In this document: positions 55,501 through 63,970 of the stretch, piece by piece | Position numbering within the stretch: the stretch's first letter is position 1 | Layout: each line of letters begins with the position of its first letter | Assembly (NCBI RefSeq): GCF_011067745.1 | Contig: NZ_JAAMPJ010000005.1 | Coordinates: forward strand, 1-64,000 | Origin: Lentzea alba | GTDB lineage: Bacteria > Actinomycetota > Actinomycetes > Mycobacteriales > Pseudonocardiaceae | Direction of reading: 5' to 3' | Length of the DNA: 64,000 nucleotides | The notes under the pieces: generated by a model | Database searches by the model: none | Seen by the model: the letters and a program-made list of their open reading frames with translations, nothing else | What the model was told of the DNA's origin: nothing | Translations under genes and position numbers: made by a program

Positions 55501-57994
55501 TCGTGAACGGCACGTCAGCCCGTCCGGCCACGCGCACGACGGCTCCGGTGGCGTCACCGACGTAGTGCACGACCGCCTTGCCCGTGGCGGCCTGCTCCGA
55601 CTGGTGCACCGGCACCTGGCCCTGCTTCAGCCACACCTCGGGCGTCACGCTCGGGTCGACGAACCGGTCGGCCGAGGTGTCCTTCTCGTCGCCCTTGTGC
55701 GCGATGATCCCGACGGATTTCGCGCCCGGCTTCAGCTTGATCCACGCGAACCGCCCGTAGCCGTCCTCACCCGCGAACGGCAGCGGCGCGTTCCACTCGG
55801 TCGGCGTCGCGACGTCACCCCAGACGTGCAGGCCCCAGCCGTCGTAGTTGTCGCGCTGGTAGTGCACGACCAGCCAGTCCGGGTTCTTCGTGCCGGGGTC
55901 CGGGACGGGCGGAGCGGCCACGAGATTCACGAACGCACCGTCCGCGCCGATCTCCCCCGACTTCGCGACCACCCGCAGCTCGACGCGCTTGCCGACCGCC
56001 GCGCCCGGCAGTGCCGACAGATCCGCGAAGACCCGGTAGGGAGCGGCGTCGTCGGTGCCCAGGACCGTCCAGTCCTGACCCTCGACGCGCGCGGCGAACG
56101 TAGCCGCCGCGTTGGGCGCGCTGATGCCGTCCGCGCGGAGCTCGACCCGCTCGTCCAGCACGGTCCCGGTGGCCGGCGCGACCAGCACCGGAACCGGTTT
56201 CGACGTCGTGACGTCGCTGGTTCCCTTGAGCACCAACGTCGACAGCGCGGGCACGGTCACCGTGACGCGGCCGTTCTGGACCTGCGCGTTCTCGAAAGCC
56301 GTAGAAGACACCGGCACGGTCACGGTGGCGGGCTGCGTTCCGGCGTTGGCGACGACGAGGTGCTCGCGGCCGAGGATGCGGCTGAACGCGAACACGTCGC
56401 CGTCGGCGTACCGGAGCACCTGGTTGCCATCACGCCACACGGGATCGCGGTCGACCTGCTCGGCCAGGGCTTTGAGCTGCTGGTACAGCGGGTGCGCCGT
56501 GTTGTAGTTGTCGACGGCGCCGGTGCGGTCGGAGCCGATCAGCTTCTCCGCCACGTACTCCGGCGTCTTGGACGCGAACATGTCCTGGCGCGCCAGCTTG
56601 TCGCCGCCGGTGCCCGCGAAACCCTGCTCGTCGCCGTAGTAGACGACCAGGTTGCCGCGCCACAGGTACATCAGCTGGTTGCCGAGCTTGAGGCGTTCCA
56701 GCAGTTCGGCGTCGGTGATGCCCGGCCGGTCGTTGCGGATCATCCACGCGACGCGGCCCATGTCGTGGTTGCCGAGGAACGTGGGCAGCGAGGAGGCGTT
56801 GGAGTCGGCGTCGGTGTAGCGGTCGTCGTCCAGCAGCACCTCGCCGAGGCGCTGGGAACCCTTGCCGGACAGGAAGCTCAGCGCGCTGCTCTGGAACGGG
56901 AAGTCCAGCGTGGCCTGCATCTTGCCGGTGGTCGTGTACTTCGAGGTGTTCTCCGGTGAGGAGTCGAAGACCTCGCCGAACACGAAGAAGTCCTTCTTGC
57001 CCTTGCGGTTCGCGTACTGCTTCACGTGCGGTGCGAGAGCCTGCCAGAACTCCAGGTTGACGTGCTTGACGGTGTCGACGCGGTAGCCGTCGATGTCGAG
57101 CGTGTCGATCCAGCTGGTGAAGATGTCCTTCATGCCGTTGACCACGCGCGGGTGCTCGGTCATCAGGTCGTCGAGACCGGAGAAGTCGCCCTGCTCGCTC
57201 GATTCACCGGAGAACGTCGAGTCGCCGCGGTTGTGGTAGAGCGTGGAGTCGTTGAGCCACAACGGAAGCTTGGTCGGCCCGTCCTTGACCGGGGTGTACG
57301 GGAAGGACTTCTTCGGGTCGAGCTTCGGGAAGTCTTTGCGACCCGCGTAGTCGGCGATGTCGAACGGCTTGCCGTCGGCGTCGAGGTAGGGCTGCGCGCC
57401 CGTGCTGACGTACTGGGTCTTGTTCTCGGCGTACTTGATCACGTCGGCGGTGTGGTTCGCGACGATGTCGAAGAACACCTTGATGCCGCGCCGGTGCGCG
57501 TCCCTGATCAGGTCGCGCATCTCCTGCGTGGTGCCGAAGTGCGGGTCCAGCTTGGTGAAGTCGATCGTCCAGTAGCCGTGGTAGCCAGCTGAATCGCCCT
57601 GCACCCAGCGGTTGAGGAACATCGGCGTCATCCAGATCGCCGTGATGCCCATGCCGTCGAGGTAGTCGAGCTTCCCGCGCAGACCCTTGAGGTCGCCGCC
57701 GTGGTAGAAGCCCTTGTCAGCGGGGTTGAACCCGTTCTCGGCGCTGGTGCTGCGACCGCGGTCGTTGCCGGGGTCGCCGTTCGCGAACCGGTCGGGCATC
57801 ACGAAGTAGAAGCGCTCGCCCCTCAGGTCGTCGCGCTTCGGCGGCAACGCGAGCTTCGCGTCCCCGTCGCGCACACCGGGCGCTATGTCCACCACCTCCC
57901 CCACGGCCAGGCGTTGCGGTGGTGCGGCAACGGCCTGGACCGGTGCCAGGGGGAGCAAAACCAGTGCAGCGAGCGCGGCGACGACCCGACGCAT
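52598..57994 (-). CDS. secreted double-GH13 amylopullulanase
   Basis: This 1798-residue protein has a signal peptide (1-24) and two glycoside hydrolase 13 modules. The first (about 55-590) is amylase-like, with D307 (DGYRVD), E341 (FGEVF) and D411 (GNHD). Two CBM41-like starch-binding modules follow (about 705-800 and 880-975). Then come a CBM48-like domain (about 1095-1180) and a pullulanase-type GH13 (about 1205-1790; D1423 in DGFRFD, E1460 in YGEGWD, and DAHDNET). It should degrade both alpha-1,4 and alpha-1,6 bonds of starch or glycogen outside the cell. AAGGAGG precedes the ATG. Confidence 0.93.
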   Translation of the reverse strand: MRRVVAALAALVLLPLAPVQAVAAPPQRLAVGEVVDIAPGVRDGDAKLALPPKRDDLRGERFYFVMPDRFANGDPGNDRGRSTSAENGFNPADKGFYHGGDLKGLRGKLDYLDGMGITAIWMTPMFLNRWVQGDSAGYHGYWTIDFTKLDPHFGTTQEMRDLIRDAHRRGIKVFFDIVANHTADVIKYAENKTQYVSTGAQPYLDADGKPFDIADYAGRKDFPKLDPKKSFPYTPVKDGPTKLPLWLNDSTLYHNRGDSTFSGESSEQGDFSGLDDLMTEHPRVVNGMKDIFTSWIDTLDIDGYRVDTVKHVNLEFWQALAPHVKQYANRKGKKDFFVFGEVFDSSPENTSKYTTTGKMQATLDFPFQSSALSFLSGKGSQRLGEVLLDDDRYTDADSNASSLPTFLGNHDMGRVAWMIRNDRPGITDAELLERLKLGNQLMYLWRGNLVVYYGDEQGFAGTGGDKLARQDMFASKTPEYVAEKLIGSDRTGAVDNYNTAHPLYQQLKALAEQVDRDPVWRDGNQVLRYADGDVFAFSRILGREHLVVANAGTQPATVTVPVSSTAFENAQVQNGRVTVTVPALSTLVLKGTSDVTTSKPVPVLVAPATGTVLDERVELRADGISAPNAAATFAARVEGQDWTVLGTDDAAPYRVFADLSALPGAAVGKRVELRVVAKSGEIGADGAFVNLVAAPPVPDPGTKNPDWLVVHYQRDNYDGWGLHVWGDVATPTEWNAPLPFAGEDGYGRFAWIKLKPGAKSVGIIAHKGDEKDTSADRFVDPSVTPEVWLKQGQVPVHQSEQAATGKAVVHYVGDATGAVVRVAGRADVPFTNGVAELPPTTDFSVVRGTTVEASGKFTSGHSWVAGGKVHATKAAAENRAVIHYNRADGDYTDWTMYHWTGSAEPSPGWNQSRVPDGRDAFGVYWSVPLAAGAAGLSYIVHRGDTKDPGPDQFLDLGQKGNEVWQLQGDETYLLPPNTGPAADDDLTRAKAIWISKDKVVWDVPSVQSDGYRLEYGSRVLRLSPTTEEVPAQFPHLKGKPVFAVRGFVDEALRDKLSAVHVDAGGAIRHRTSVQIAGVLDDRFAAAATKLTFGPTFDHGRASIRLWAPTATNVKLRLFDGPTGEPKKVVQLKRDDASGSWAGAGDWKNKYYQFEVSNWQRTVVVTDPYSVALSVNSTHSQFADLKDSRSMPQGWSRDVARGMGGAITELHVRDFSINDQSVPAAERGTYKAFTHRDSVGMKHLKTLAAAGMDTVHLLPTFDIATIPEKRSEQATPACDLPSMAPDSDQQQACVGAVAGRDGFNWGYDPFHYDVPEGSYATADAQNGWARTKQYREMVKSLHDNGNRVVVDVVYNHTAAFGDAPTSVLDKVVPGYYQRLNLDGSVANSTCCANTATENAMMGKLVVDSVVRWARNYKVDGFRFDLMGHHPKANILAVRAALDALTVAKDGVDGRKIGLYGEGWDFGEVAGNARFEQATQANMAGTGIGTFSDRLRDAVRGGGPFDDDPRVQGIGSGLAGDVNSSPANGDVAARLENYSDLVKLGMAGNMASYRFQSTAGPVVSGRDVKYNGSAAGYTGQPLEAITYVDAHDNETLFDALTYKLKPSTSAADRVRMQTVALAPALLGQGRPFVHAGTEFLRSKSLDRNSYDSGDWFNPYDPSLRDNGFGRGLPPKADNESKWPYAKPLLGMAKPSSADMKASLDATLELLRIRQSSPLFSLGSADLVQQKVSFPAAAPGVIVMHVDDTVGPDVDGARRGVLVVINPYPTDQAVALPTGDWRPLTSEKKVGAARSVVVLER

Positions 57995-58018
57995 CGCGAC
58001 CTCCTTGTCGCAACTTCT

Positions 58019-58033
58019 TGCAGGGTTGCTGCA
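58019..58033. promoter_or_regulatory. TGCAG-CTGCA inverted repeat before the amylopullulanase gene
   Basis: TGCAG (58019-58023) and CTGCA (58029-58033) flank five bases, 25 bases upstream of the start codon. TGCA-rich repeats often mark binding sites of LacI-type maltose repressors before actinobacterial amylase genes; no such regulator gene is in the window. Confidence 0.35.
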
Positions 58034-58074
58034 CGAAACCACGACAAACGGCGGGAAACAATACGTCGGGCTTT

Positions 58075-58086
58075 GCAAATATTTGC
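58075..58086. promoter_or_regulatory. 12-bp perfect palindrome before the amylopullulanase gene
   Basis: GCAAATATTTGC is a perfect palindrome about 80 bases upstream of the amylopullulanase start and within the last bases before the next gene's stop. Its form suggests an operator of a sugar-responsive LacI-type regulator. No regulator gene is adjacent. Confidence 0.45.
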
Positions 58087-58088
58087 GA

Positions 58089-59333
58089 TCAGCCTGCTGG
58101 ACGCTGGTAGGTGATCGCCAGTCGGAGCGGGTGCGAGCGCCACTCGTTGACCGCCATCCCGGCGATCACGCCGATGCCCTCGACCGACTCCGGGGTCGCC
58201 AGGGCGCTGCGGCTCGGCGACCCCGCCAGCGGGCCCTCCGCGGGTGGCGGCGAGAACTGGGCGATGACGACCTGCTGTCCCTCGTGCTGCTGCACGATCA
58301 GCAGAACGTGGGGGTTCTCCTGCTCGCCCTGGCTCACGACGGGTTCGAGCGAGAGGTACTCGCCGCGTTCCGCCGCCGCTCCGGTCATCCGGCCGACCCA
58401 TTTGAACGCGTCCATGACGTCGTCGTCGGACAGTTGGGCGTCCGCTTCCTGCAACGTGACCGGCACCAGGTGCGTGCTGTGCGCGGTCATGTTCCCGTTG
58501 GTGGTGTAGCGATCGGGGATCATCGCTTCGCCGGTCTCGACGTCGATCATGAGCATGTCCCGGAACCTGGTGTCCGCGAGCGGTGACCGGCCCATGAGGC
58601 CGCGGCCGAGCATCTCCTTCAGCTTCGGGTCCGTCATCCGCCAGTACGTGGTCTGCTCACCGATCTGCAGACCGATGAAGTCCTTCACCGGCAGGCCGGG
58701 CAGCGCCGTCACCAGGGTCTGGCCGGGCGCGACCGGAGGCGGCGGTGGCTGGACCTGGAACGCCGGAAGGGACGCGAACTGCGGGTCCACCCGTGCCGTG
58801 CGGACGACGTGATGCGCCCACGCCCGCACGCGTGACAACGGGTGGTCGGGGAACCTGGCGTCGTGCCGCGGATCGTCGCCCGCGTGGAACGGCAGCACAC
58901 CTTGGAGTTCCGGCGCGTACGGGTGCGGCCTGACCCAGTTCTGGAACCCGATCTCGTCCGCCAGCACGGCTTCGCGCATGCCCGTCATGCCGCGTTCCAT
59001 CGCGCCGAGCTGGAGCACGGCGCTGCAGTTCGCCTTGGGGATGGTGAAAGAGCAGACGAAGCCCTGCCCGTTCGGCTGGTTCGGCAGCGGCATCTTGACG
59101 ATCCGCAGCAGCGCGGGCACCCCGGCGAGCTGGACGACGTGCGCCTCGATCAGGCACCCGGTCTCGCCGTGGATCAGCGCGAGGTCGTGCCGGAGCTTGG
59201 GCAGGTCGTCCAGCGCGGCGGGCAGGTCGGGGACCAGGCCGTAGTAGGTCAGCTCGGCCTGGTCGCCGCTGGCGTGCTGCCAGGTGTTCTGGTCGAGCTG
59301 ACGGAAGCCGGTGGTGTCGAACGAGATGGGCAC
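58089..59333 (-). CDS. hypothetical protein (414 aa)
   Basis: This 414-residue soluble protein has no signal peptide or membrane segment and no recognised family. It begins MPISFDTTGFRQLDQNTW. A proline-rich linker (QPPPPPVAPG, about 195-205) joins two halves: the first ends in HHVVRTARVDPQFASLPAF, the second carries DFIGLQIGEQTTYWRMTDP and a C-terminal VEGIGVIAGMAVNEWRSHPLR. The architecture suggests two domains. It is upstream of the amylopullulanase gene and downstream of the phosphatase gene on the same strand. Confidence 0.7.
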   Translation of the reverse strand: MPISFDTTGFRQLDQNTWQHASGDQAELTYYGLVPDLPAALDDLPKLRHDLALIHGETGCLIEAHVVQLAGVPALLRIVKMPLPNQPNGQGFVCSFTIPKANCSAVLQLGAMERGMTGMREAVLADEIGFQNWVRPHPYAPELQGVLPFHAGDDPRHDARFPDHPLSRVRAWAHHVVRTARVDPQFASLPAFQVQPPPPPVAPGQTLVTALPGLPVKDFIGLQIGEQTTYWRMTDPKLKEMLGRGLMGRSPLADTRFRDMLMIDVETGEAMIPDRYTTNGNMTAHSTHLVPVTLQEADAQLSDDDVMDAFKWVGRMTGAAAERGEYLSLEPVVSQGEQENPHVLLIVQQHEGQQVVIAQFSPPPAEGPLAGSPSRSALATPESVEGIGVIAGMAVNEWRSHPLRLAITYQRPAG

Positions 59334-59354
59334 ACACCGACACTACGGCGATCG

Positions 59355-60863
59355 TCAGGCGGCCTTGAGCGTTTTGGACCAGAGCGAGGCACCCGTCGCG
59401 TCGCGCAGCCAGACCGTGAGCTCGTGGCGGTCCGCCTCGACCTCGCCGAAGTGCTGGAACCCGTCCAGCGGCGTGGTGTTGGCGGCGGGCGGGGCGTGCA
59501 CGAACACAGCCTGCGGACCGAACGTCGGGTCGAGCGTGTTCGGGCCGAACGCGCCGGCGTGCAGCGGTCCGGACACGAACTCCCAGAACGGGTCGAAGTC
59601 GCCGACGGCCGCGCGGTCCGGTGAGTAGTGGTGCGCCGCGGTGTAGTGGACGTCCGCGGTGAGCCACACGGTGTTCTTGACGCGCCGCTTCTTGAGCTCC
59701 CGCAACACCCACGCGATCTCGTGCTCACGGCCGTTGGGCGCACCCGGCAGGCCGTTCGCGACGCCCTCGATGTCCGTGCCGTCCGGGACGGTGAGCCCGA
59801 TCGGCAGGTCCGCCGCGACGATCTTCCACGTGGCCGTGCTGCGGGCGAGCTCGGTGACGAGCCACTTCGCTTGGGCCGCACCGAGAATCACGCCCGGCTG
59901 GTTCTTCGGCGAGGTGTTCTTGTCCTTGTAGGTGCGCATGTCGAGCACGAAGACCTCGACGTTGCGGCCGTAGGAGAACTTCCGGTACACACGACCGTCG
60001 ACGGCGCGCTGCTGATCGATCGGCATCCACTCGTGGAACGCCTGGAAAGCGCGCTGTGCCAACACGTCCACGCGCTTCTCGGTGTACTGCGGGAGGTCCA
60101 GGATCTCGCCGGGGTACCAGTTGTTGGTGACTTCATGATCATCCCATTGCGCGATGATCGGGACCTGGGCGGCGAAGCGCTTGAGGTTCTCGTCGAGCAG
60201 GTTGTAGGCGAACTGGCCGCGGTACTCGTCGAGCGTCTCGGCAACCTTGGCCTTCTCCGGCGTGACGAGGTTGCGCCAGATCCGGCCGTCCGGGAGCGTC
60301 ACGGTGTCTTTGAGCGGGTTGTCGGAGTAGACGCTGTCGCCGCTGTGCAGGAAGAAGTCGGGCCTGCGGTCCGCCATCGCCTTGAAGATCGGCATGCCGC
60401 CGATGTCGGGGTTGATGCCCCAGCCCTGGCCCGCGACGTCACCGGACCACACGAACCGGACCTGGTCACGGCCGATCGGGGCGGTGGTGAAGCTGCCTGC
60501 GACGGCCTCGCTGCAGGTGCGGCCGTGCAGGTCTTCGGCCGTGACGCGGTAGTAGGCGGGGCGGCCGGGCAGGAGGTGGCCGACCCGGACCTGGCCGGTG
60601 CCGCCCGTCTCCGGGGTCAGCAACGGACCGCGGATGCGGCGGGAGAGCCGGAACTTCGGGTCGTTGGACAGCTCGACGAGCATCCGGGAGGGACGGTCCG
60701 CGCGGGTCCAGACGATGCCGCCGTCCCAGGTGACGTCGCCGGACTGCACGCCGTGCGTGAGGACCGGGCGGTCCGTCCTGGCGAGGCTGATGCCGGAGGG
60801 CACCAGCGCCGCGGCCGTGCCGAGTGCGCCTGCCTTGAACAACGTGCGACGGTCGAAGGTCAT
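59355..60863 (-). CDS. PhoD-like alkaline phosphatase/phosphodiesterase
   Basis: This 502-residue secreted metallophosphoesterase has a Tat-type signal (DRRTLFKAGALGTAAAL). PhoD features include WSGDVAGQGWGINPD, FFLHSGDSVYSD and QWDDHEVTNNW, whose Asp, His and Asn residues bind the metals, and WLTADVHYTAAHHY. It probably releases phosphate from diesters or monoesters outside the cell. Phosphate control is typical of the family, but no PhoP box was identified. Confidence 0.9.
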   Translation of the reverse strand: MTFDRRTLFKAGALGTAAALVPSGISLARTDRPVLTHGVQSGDVTWDGGIVWTRADRPSRMLVELSNDPKFRLSRRIRGPLLTPETGGTGQVRVGHLLPGRPAYYRVTAEDLHGRTCSEAVAGSFTTAPIGRDQVRFVWSGDVAGQGWGINPDIGGMPIFKAMADRRPDFFLHSGDSVYSDNPLKDTVTLPDGRIWRNLVTPEKAKVAETLDEYRGQFAYNLLDENLKRFAAQVPIIAQWDDHEVTNNWYPGEILDLPQYTEKRVDVLAQRAFQAFHEWMPIDQQRAVDGRVYRKFSYGRNVEVFVLDMRTYKDKNTSPKNQPGVILGAAQAKWLVTELARSTATWKIVAADLPIGLTVPDGTDIEGVANGLPGAPNGREHEIAWVLRELKKRRVKNTVWLTADVHYTAAHHYSPDRAAVGDFDPFWEFVSGPLHAGAFGPNTLDPTFGPQAVFVHAPPAANTTPLDGFQHFGEVEADRHELTVWLRDATGASLWSKTLKAA

Positions 60864-60935
60864 GCGCGGTTTGTAGTCGCCGGTTCTGACCGGGGGTGAA
60901 ACCGCGGATGAACTCCGACCGTCAGACGTCGTGGA

Positions 60936-61640
60936 TCACGTGAGGCGCTTGAGCCAGTCCGTGATGATCTGGCGCGACGCGGGCGTGGCGTGCACCCACG
61001 TCTGGTGGTTCTGGTCGGTGTACTTGACCACGAGCCAGCGGCCGTCCTCGAAGTCGATCGTGGTGAGGAAGGTCTTGGCCCGTTGCCGGCCCTCGCCGTT
61101 GCGCTTGGCGGCGTACAGCTTCGCCGTGCCCTTGCGGGGCTGGGCGAGCAGCTTGCGCAGCGAGATCGACGGCGACGCCTTGCCCGGCTGGTGCACGTTG
61201 ATCTCCGACTCGTGCACGTTGATCGACGCGCCGCGACCGGCCGGCACGTCCGGCAGCTGCATCGCGAGGACCTCCGGCGCGTTCTCCGGCCGGATCGGAT
61301 GCAGCTGCACGTACCCGTTGTCGTGCACCGCGAGCACACCGTGCTGCGAGTTCGCCGCGACCACCACGGGCTTGGTCTCGCTCGGCGTGAGCGCGATCCA
61401 CGCCGAGTAGTCCTCGTCCGCCTTGGCGATCAGGTGCAGCGTGCCCCGGACGTCCGGGTGGTCCAGCCCGATCCTGCGCAGTTCGCCGATGACGTCGCGC
61501 TCGATCAGCGCGCGCTCGTCCTCGGTCTCACCGGGAGAGTCGACGTGCAGCGCCGGGTGGTACTCCCCCAGCTTCTCCTGCTTCCACAACACGTCGAAGG
61601 CGAGGTCGGACAGCTGAATGGACGAGCGCAGCACGCTCAC
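60936..61640 (-). CDS. EspG-family ESX secretion-associated protein
   Basis: This 234-residue protein matches the EspG fold (LSDLAFDVLWKQEKLGEYHPAL at the N-terminus; TIDFEDGRWLVVKYTDQNHQTWVHATPA near the C-terminus). EspG proteins are chaperones that bind PE/PPE pairs for type VII secretion. Its start overlaps the PPE-like gene stop as ATGA, so it very likely serves that neighbour. It is the last gene of the four-gene operon. Confidence 0.82.
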   Translation of the reverse strand: MSVLRSSIQLSDLAFDVLWKQEKLGEYHPALHVDSPGETEDERALIERDVIGELRRIGLDHPDVRGTLHLIAKADEDYSAWIALTPSETKPVVVAANSQHGVLAVHDNGYVQLHPIRPENAPEVLAMQLPDVPAGRGASINVHESEINVHQPGKASPSISLRKLLAQPRKGTAKLYAAKRNGEGRQRAKTFLTTIDFEDGRWLVVKYTDQNHQTWVHATPASRQIITDWLKRLT

Positions 61641-62911
61641 CCCCCGATCGTCGGCGGTGCGACCATCGGCATGTCACCGATGATCTCGTTCGTGTTCTCC
61701 TCGTTGATCAGGTAGTCGGCCGACTTGTGCTCCAGGTCGTCCTCCCCCTGGCCCTTCTGGCCCTGACCACCCATACCGCCCATGCCCGCCGCACCGGCCC
61801 GGCCACCCGCGCCCGCGGCACCACCGCGACCACCGGCGTTCGGCCCGGTCTCACCCATGGCGCCGAACACACCGGACTTGCCACCGGGCTGCTGCCCCGC
61901 ACTGCCGGTACCCGTGCCGCCGAGGCCACCGCCGCCGAACCGGCCGCCGGCTCCGCTGCCGCTGCCGCCACCTCCGCCGAACTTGCCGCCGCCGGCGCCA
62001 CCGCCGCTACGACCGCCACCACCGGGACCGCCACCCAGGCCAGGCCCGGTGGGCACGCCGATGGGCGGGATGCCGGTGTTCGGCGGCCGTTCGATCACGC
62101 TGCCGGCAGGAGGCTTGCCACCGCCGGTGAGGTCACCGGGCTTCAGACCGCCGGTGGTGCTGTCGCCGGGCTTCAGCCCACTGATGTTGGTGTCGTCGCC
62201 GGTCACGGTGTCCGGTGGCGTCCACGTGCCGGTCGGCCCCTGCGGAGAGCCGGTCGTGCTCGGGAACGTCGGGTTCGGGTGGCCGGACGGACGCGTGGGG
62301 TTGCTGTTGGAGGTCTTGTCATCGCCGTTGCCGCTGCCGGTGTTGATGACCTCGACGTTCAGCGTGTCCGCCATGACGCCCGGGAACTCCTTGGGCAGAT
62401 CACCGCGGTTGGTGTTGCTGGCGCTCTGGAACTCGCTGTAGACCTTGCGGTTGTGCGCCTCTTTGGAGTTGTAGCTGTTGACGGCGTCCTCGGCGTCGGT
62501 GTCCCACGGTGAGATGTCGTCCCAGAAGCCGGTGTCCGGCTTCTTCTCCGGCATGTCCTTGAGCTGACCCTTGTTGTAGTTGAACTGGTAGACCTGGTTC
62601 GACAACGAGCGGTCGGCCTGCCGGAGCGCGTCCTGCATCTGGATCATGGCCTGGTTGATCGGGTTGGCGGCGGTCTGCGCGGCGTCCGCGCTCGCCCCGG
62701 TCCACGCCTCGCCGAGGGTCTCGCCGACCTTCTTGAGCCGCGCCTCGACGCCGGCGTACGTGCGCTCCAGCTCCGACGCCTTGTTGGCGGCGTTCTGCGC
62801 CGATCCGGTGCCGGGCCCGCTGGTCATCTGGGTGTAGATCGTGTAGCCGGAGAGCCCGTCCGCGCGGGTGTTGTCCTCCGAGTAGCAGCTTGGCGCGGCG
62901 GACCCTGTCAT
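61637..62911 (-). CDS. PPE/WXG100-like protein with Gly-rich tail
   Basis: This 424-residue protein has an N-terminal helical WXG100/PPE-like domain (about 1-135; AWTGASADAAQTAANPINQAM includes a WxG motif). A Pro/Gly/Ser-rich disordered region with repeated GLKPGD follows, then a long Gly-rich low-complexity stretch (about 275-390) and a conserved end (ADYLINEENTNEIIGDMP). It is a probable type VII substrate chaperoned by the EspG protein. No ESX core gene is in the window. Confidence 0.75.
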   Translation of the reverse strand: MTGSAAPSCYSEDNTRADGLSGYTIYTQMTSGPGTGSAQNAANKASELERTYAGVEARLKKVGETLGEAWTGASADAAQTAANPINQAMIQMQDALRQADRSLSNQVYQFNYNKGQLKDMPEKKPDTGFWDDISPWDTDAEDAVNSYNSKEAHNRKVYSEFQSASNTNRGDLPKEFPGVMADTLNVEVINTGSGNGDDKTSNSNPTRPSGHPNPTFPSTTGSPQGPTGTWTPPDTVTGDDTNISGLKPGDSTTGGLKPGDLTGGGKPPAGSVIERPPNTGIPPIGVPTGPGLGGGPGGGGRSGGGAGGGKFGGGGGSGSGAGGRFGGGGLGGTGTGSAGQQPGGKSGVFGAMGETGPNAGGRGGAAGAGGRAGAAGMGGMGGQGQKGQGEDDLEHKSADYLINEENTNEIIGDMPMVAPPTIGG

Positions 62912-63531
62912 TTCGCACCTGCCTTTATCGTCGTGATTGCGAGGTTCGCGAACTCGGTGACCCCAGCGCACGGGTCCGCGAAGTACTTGCTCTTCTCATC
63001 GCTGAGGAAGGTGAAGGTGATCGCCCTCGCGTCGGACGCGCCGACGACGACCTCGCAGTTGCCTTCCTTGCGCTGGTCGACGATGAGAGCGACGGCCACG
63101 GGGTAACCCTGGATCGCGGGCCGCTCTTCGAACACGGGGTACTTGTCCTTCTTGGCGTAGATGGAGTCGAGGCTCGTCCCCGAGGGGAGGACCACCATGC
63201 CCAAGGACATCTCCGCGGCGGTGAACGTGCCGGACCACTGGCAGGCGGGACCTGGAGCACCGGTGTTCACCGATCCGCTGACACCGGGCAGGCCGTAGGC
63301 CGTCAACTGGGCTGCGGTGACCGCGTTGCACGGAGCGGCCTCGACGGCCGCCAGGTCGAGCGGGTTCGAAACCTTGGGCGCTCCGCCGCTGTTGCCGGCG
63401 CTGGTACTGGTGGGCTGGGGCGCGTTCGTCGGCGTACCGGTGGTGCCGCCGCCGGTGCCGCAGCCCGCCAGCAGCACGAGTGCGGCGGTACCTGCGACGA
63501 TGTTTCGGATGCGCAACTGCTCAGTCCTCAC
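62908..63531 (-). CDS. DUF3558 lipoprotein
   Basis: This 207-residue protein has a lipoprotein signal peptide with lipobox LLAGC (about 15-22) and a DUF3558 domain with conserved cysteines (APCNAVTAAQL, ACQWSG, NCEVVV, DPCAGVTEFANL). A Thr/Ser/Pro-rich linker follows the lipid anchor. It starts at a GTG overlapping the upstream gene's stop and ends overlapping the PPE-like gene. DUF3558 lipoproteins often flank WXG/PPE genes in Pseudonocardiales. Confidence 0.85.
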   Translation of the reverse strand: MRTEQLRIRNIVAGTAALVLLAGCGTGGGTTGTPTNAPQPTSTSAGNSGGAPKVSNPLDLAAVEAAPCNAVTAAQLTAYGLPGVSGSVNTGAPGPACQWSGTFTAAEMSLGMVVLPSGTSLDSIYAKKDKYPVFEERPAIQGYPVAVALIVDQRKEGNCEVVVGASDARAITFTFLSDEKSKYFADPCAGVTEFANLAITTIKAGAK

Positions 63532-63827
63532 GGCTTGAAGGTGTCCTTGTTGCCCTGCTCGGTCGTCTCGTACTGAGCCAGCGTGGCCTTCAGGTTCAGA
63601 ATTCGAGTCCTCAGCACCTTGCGCAGTTCGTCGTTCGACTTCTGGTGCGCCGCGCCCGCCGTGAGAGCCCAGTTGTTGTAGACCACGCTCGGCCGGTCTT
63701 CCCCCGCGGCCTCGACCTTGACCAGCGCGTCGCCCGTCGTGTGGGCCTTCTCGAGGTCCAGGTAGATCGACTCGTACTCCTTGATGGCAGCGCGCAGTGT
63801 ATCGAGATCGACTTTGGTCCCGCTCAT
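63528..63827 (-). CDS. small helical protein, first gene of the ESX-like operon
   Basis: This 99-residue, mostly helical protein (VDLDTLRAAIKEYESIYLDLEKAH) resembles WXG100-sized proteins in length and position. It lacks a clear WxG turn, with NNWAL the nearest match. It could be a partner of the PPE-like protein. Its stop overlaps the DUF3558 start as GTGA. The ATG at 63827 is chosen; an upstream in-frame start is less likely. Confidence 0.65.
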   Translation of the reverse strand: MSGTKVDLDTLRAAIKEYESIYLDLEKAHTTGDALVKVEAAGEDRPSVVYNNWALTAGAAHQKSNDELRKVLRTRILNLKATLAQYETTEQGNKDTFKP

Positions 63828-63970
63828 CCCCAGCACCCTCCCCTGAATATCGTGCGCCAAGCAGCATAGCGCGGGGCCCAACGCCTTGTCCCGGTTTCAA
63901 ACCTCGTTCGGGTGAACACGACGAAGTGTCACCTGGGCATTGGGACGAGCAAGGCGGTACGAAGTGCGAC

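Noticed and set aside
53099-56959. Very long open frame antisense to the amylopullulanase
   Set aside because: It is a shadow of the real gene in high-GC DNA: Arg/Val/His-rich with no domains, while the opposite strand encodes a complete multi-domain enzyme.
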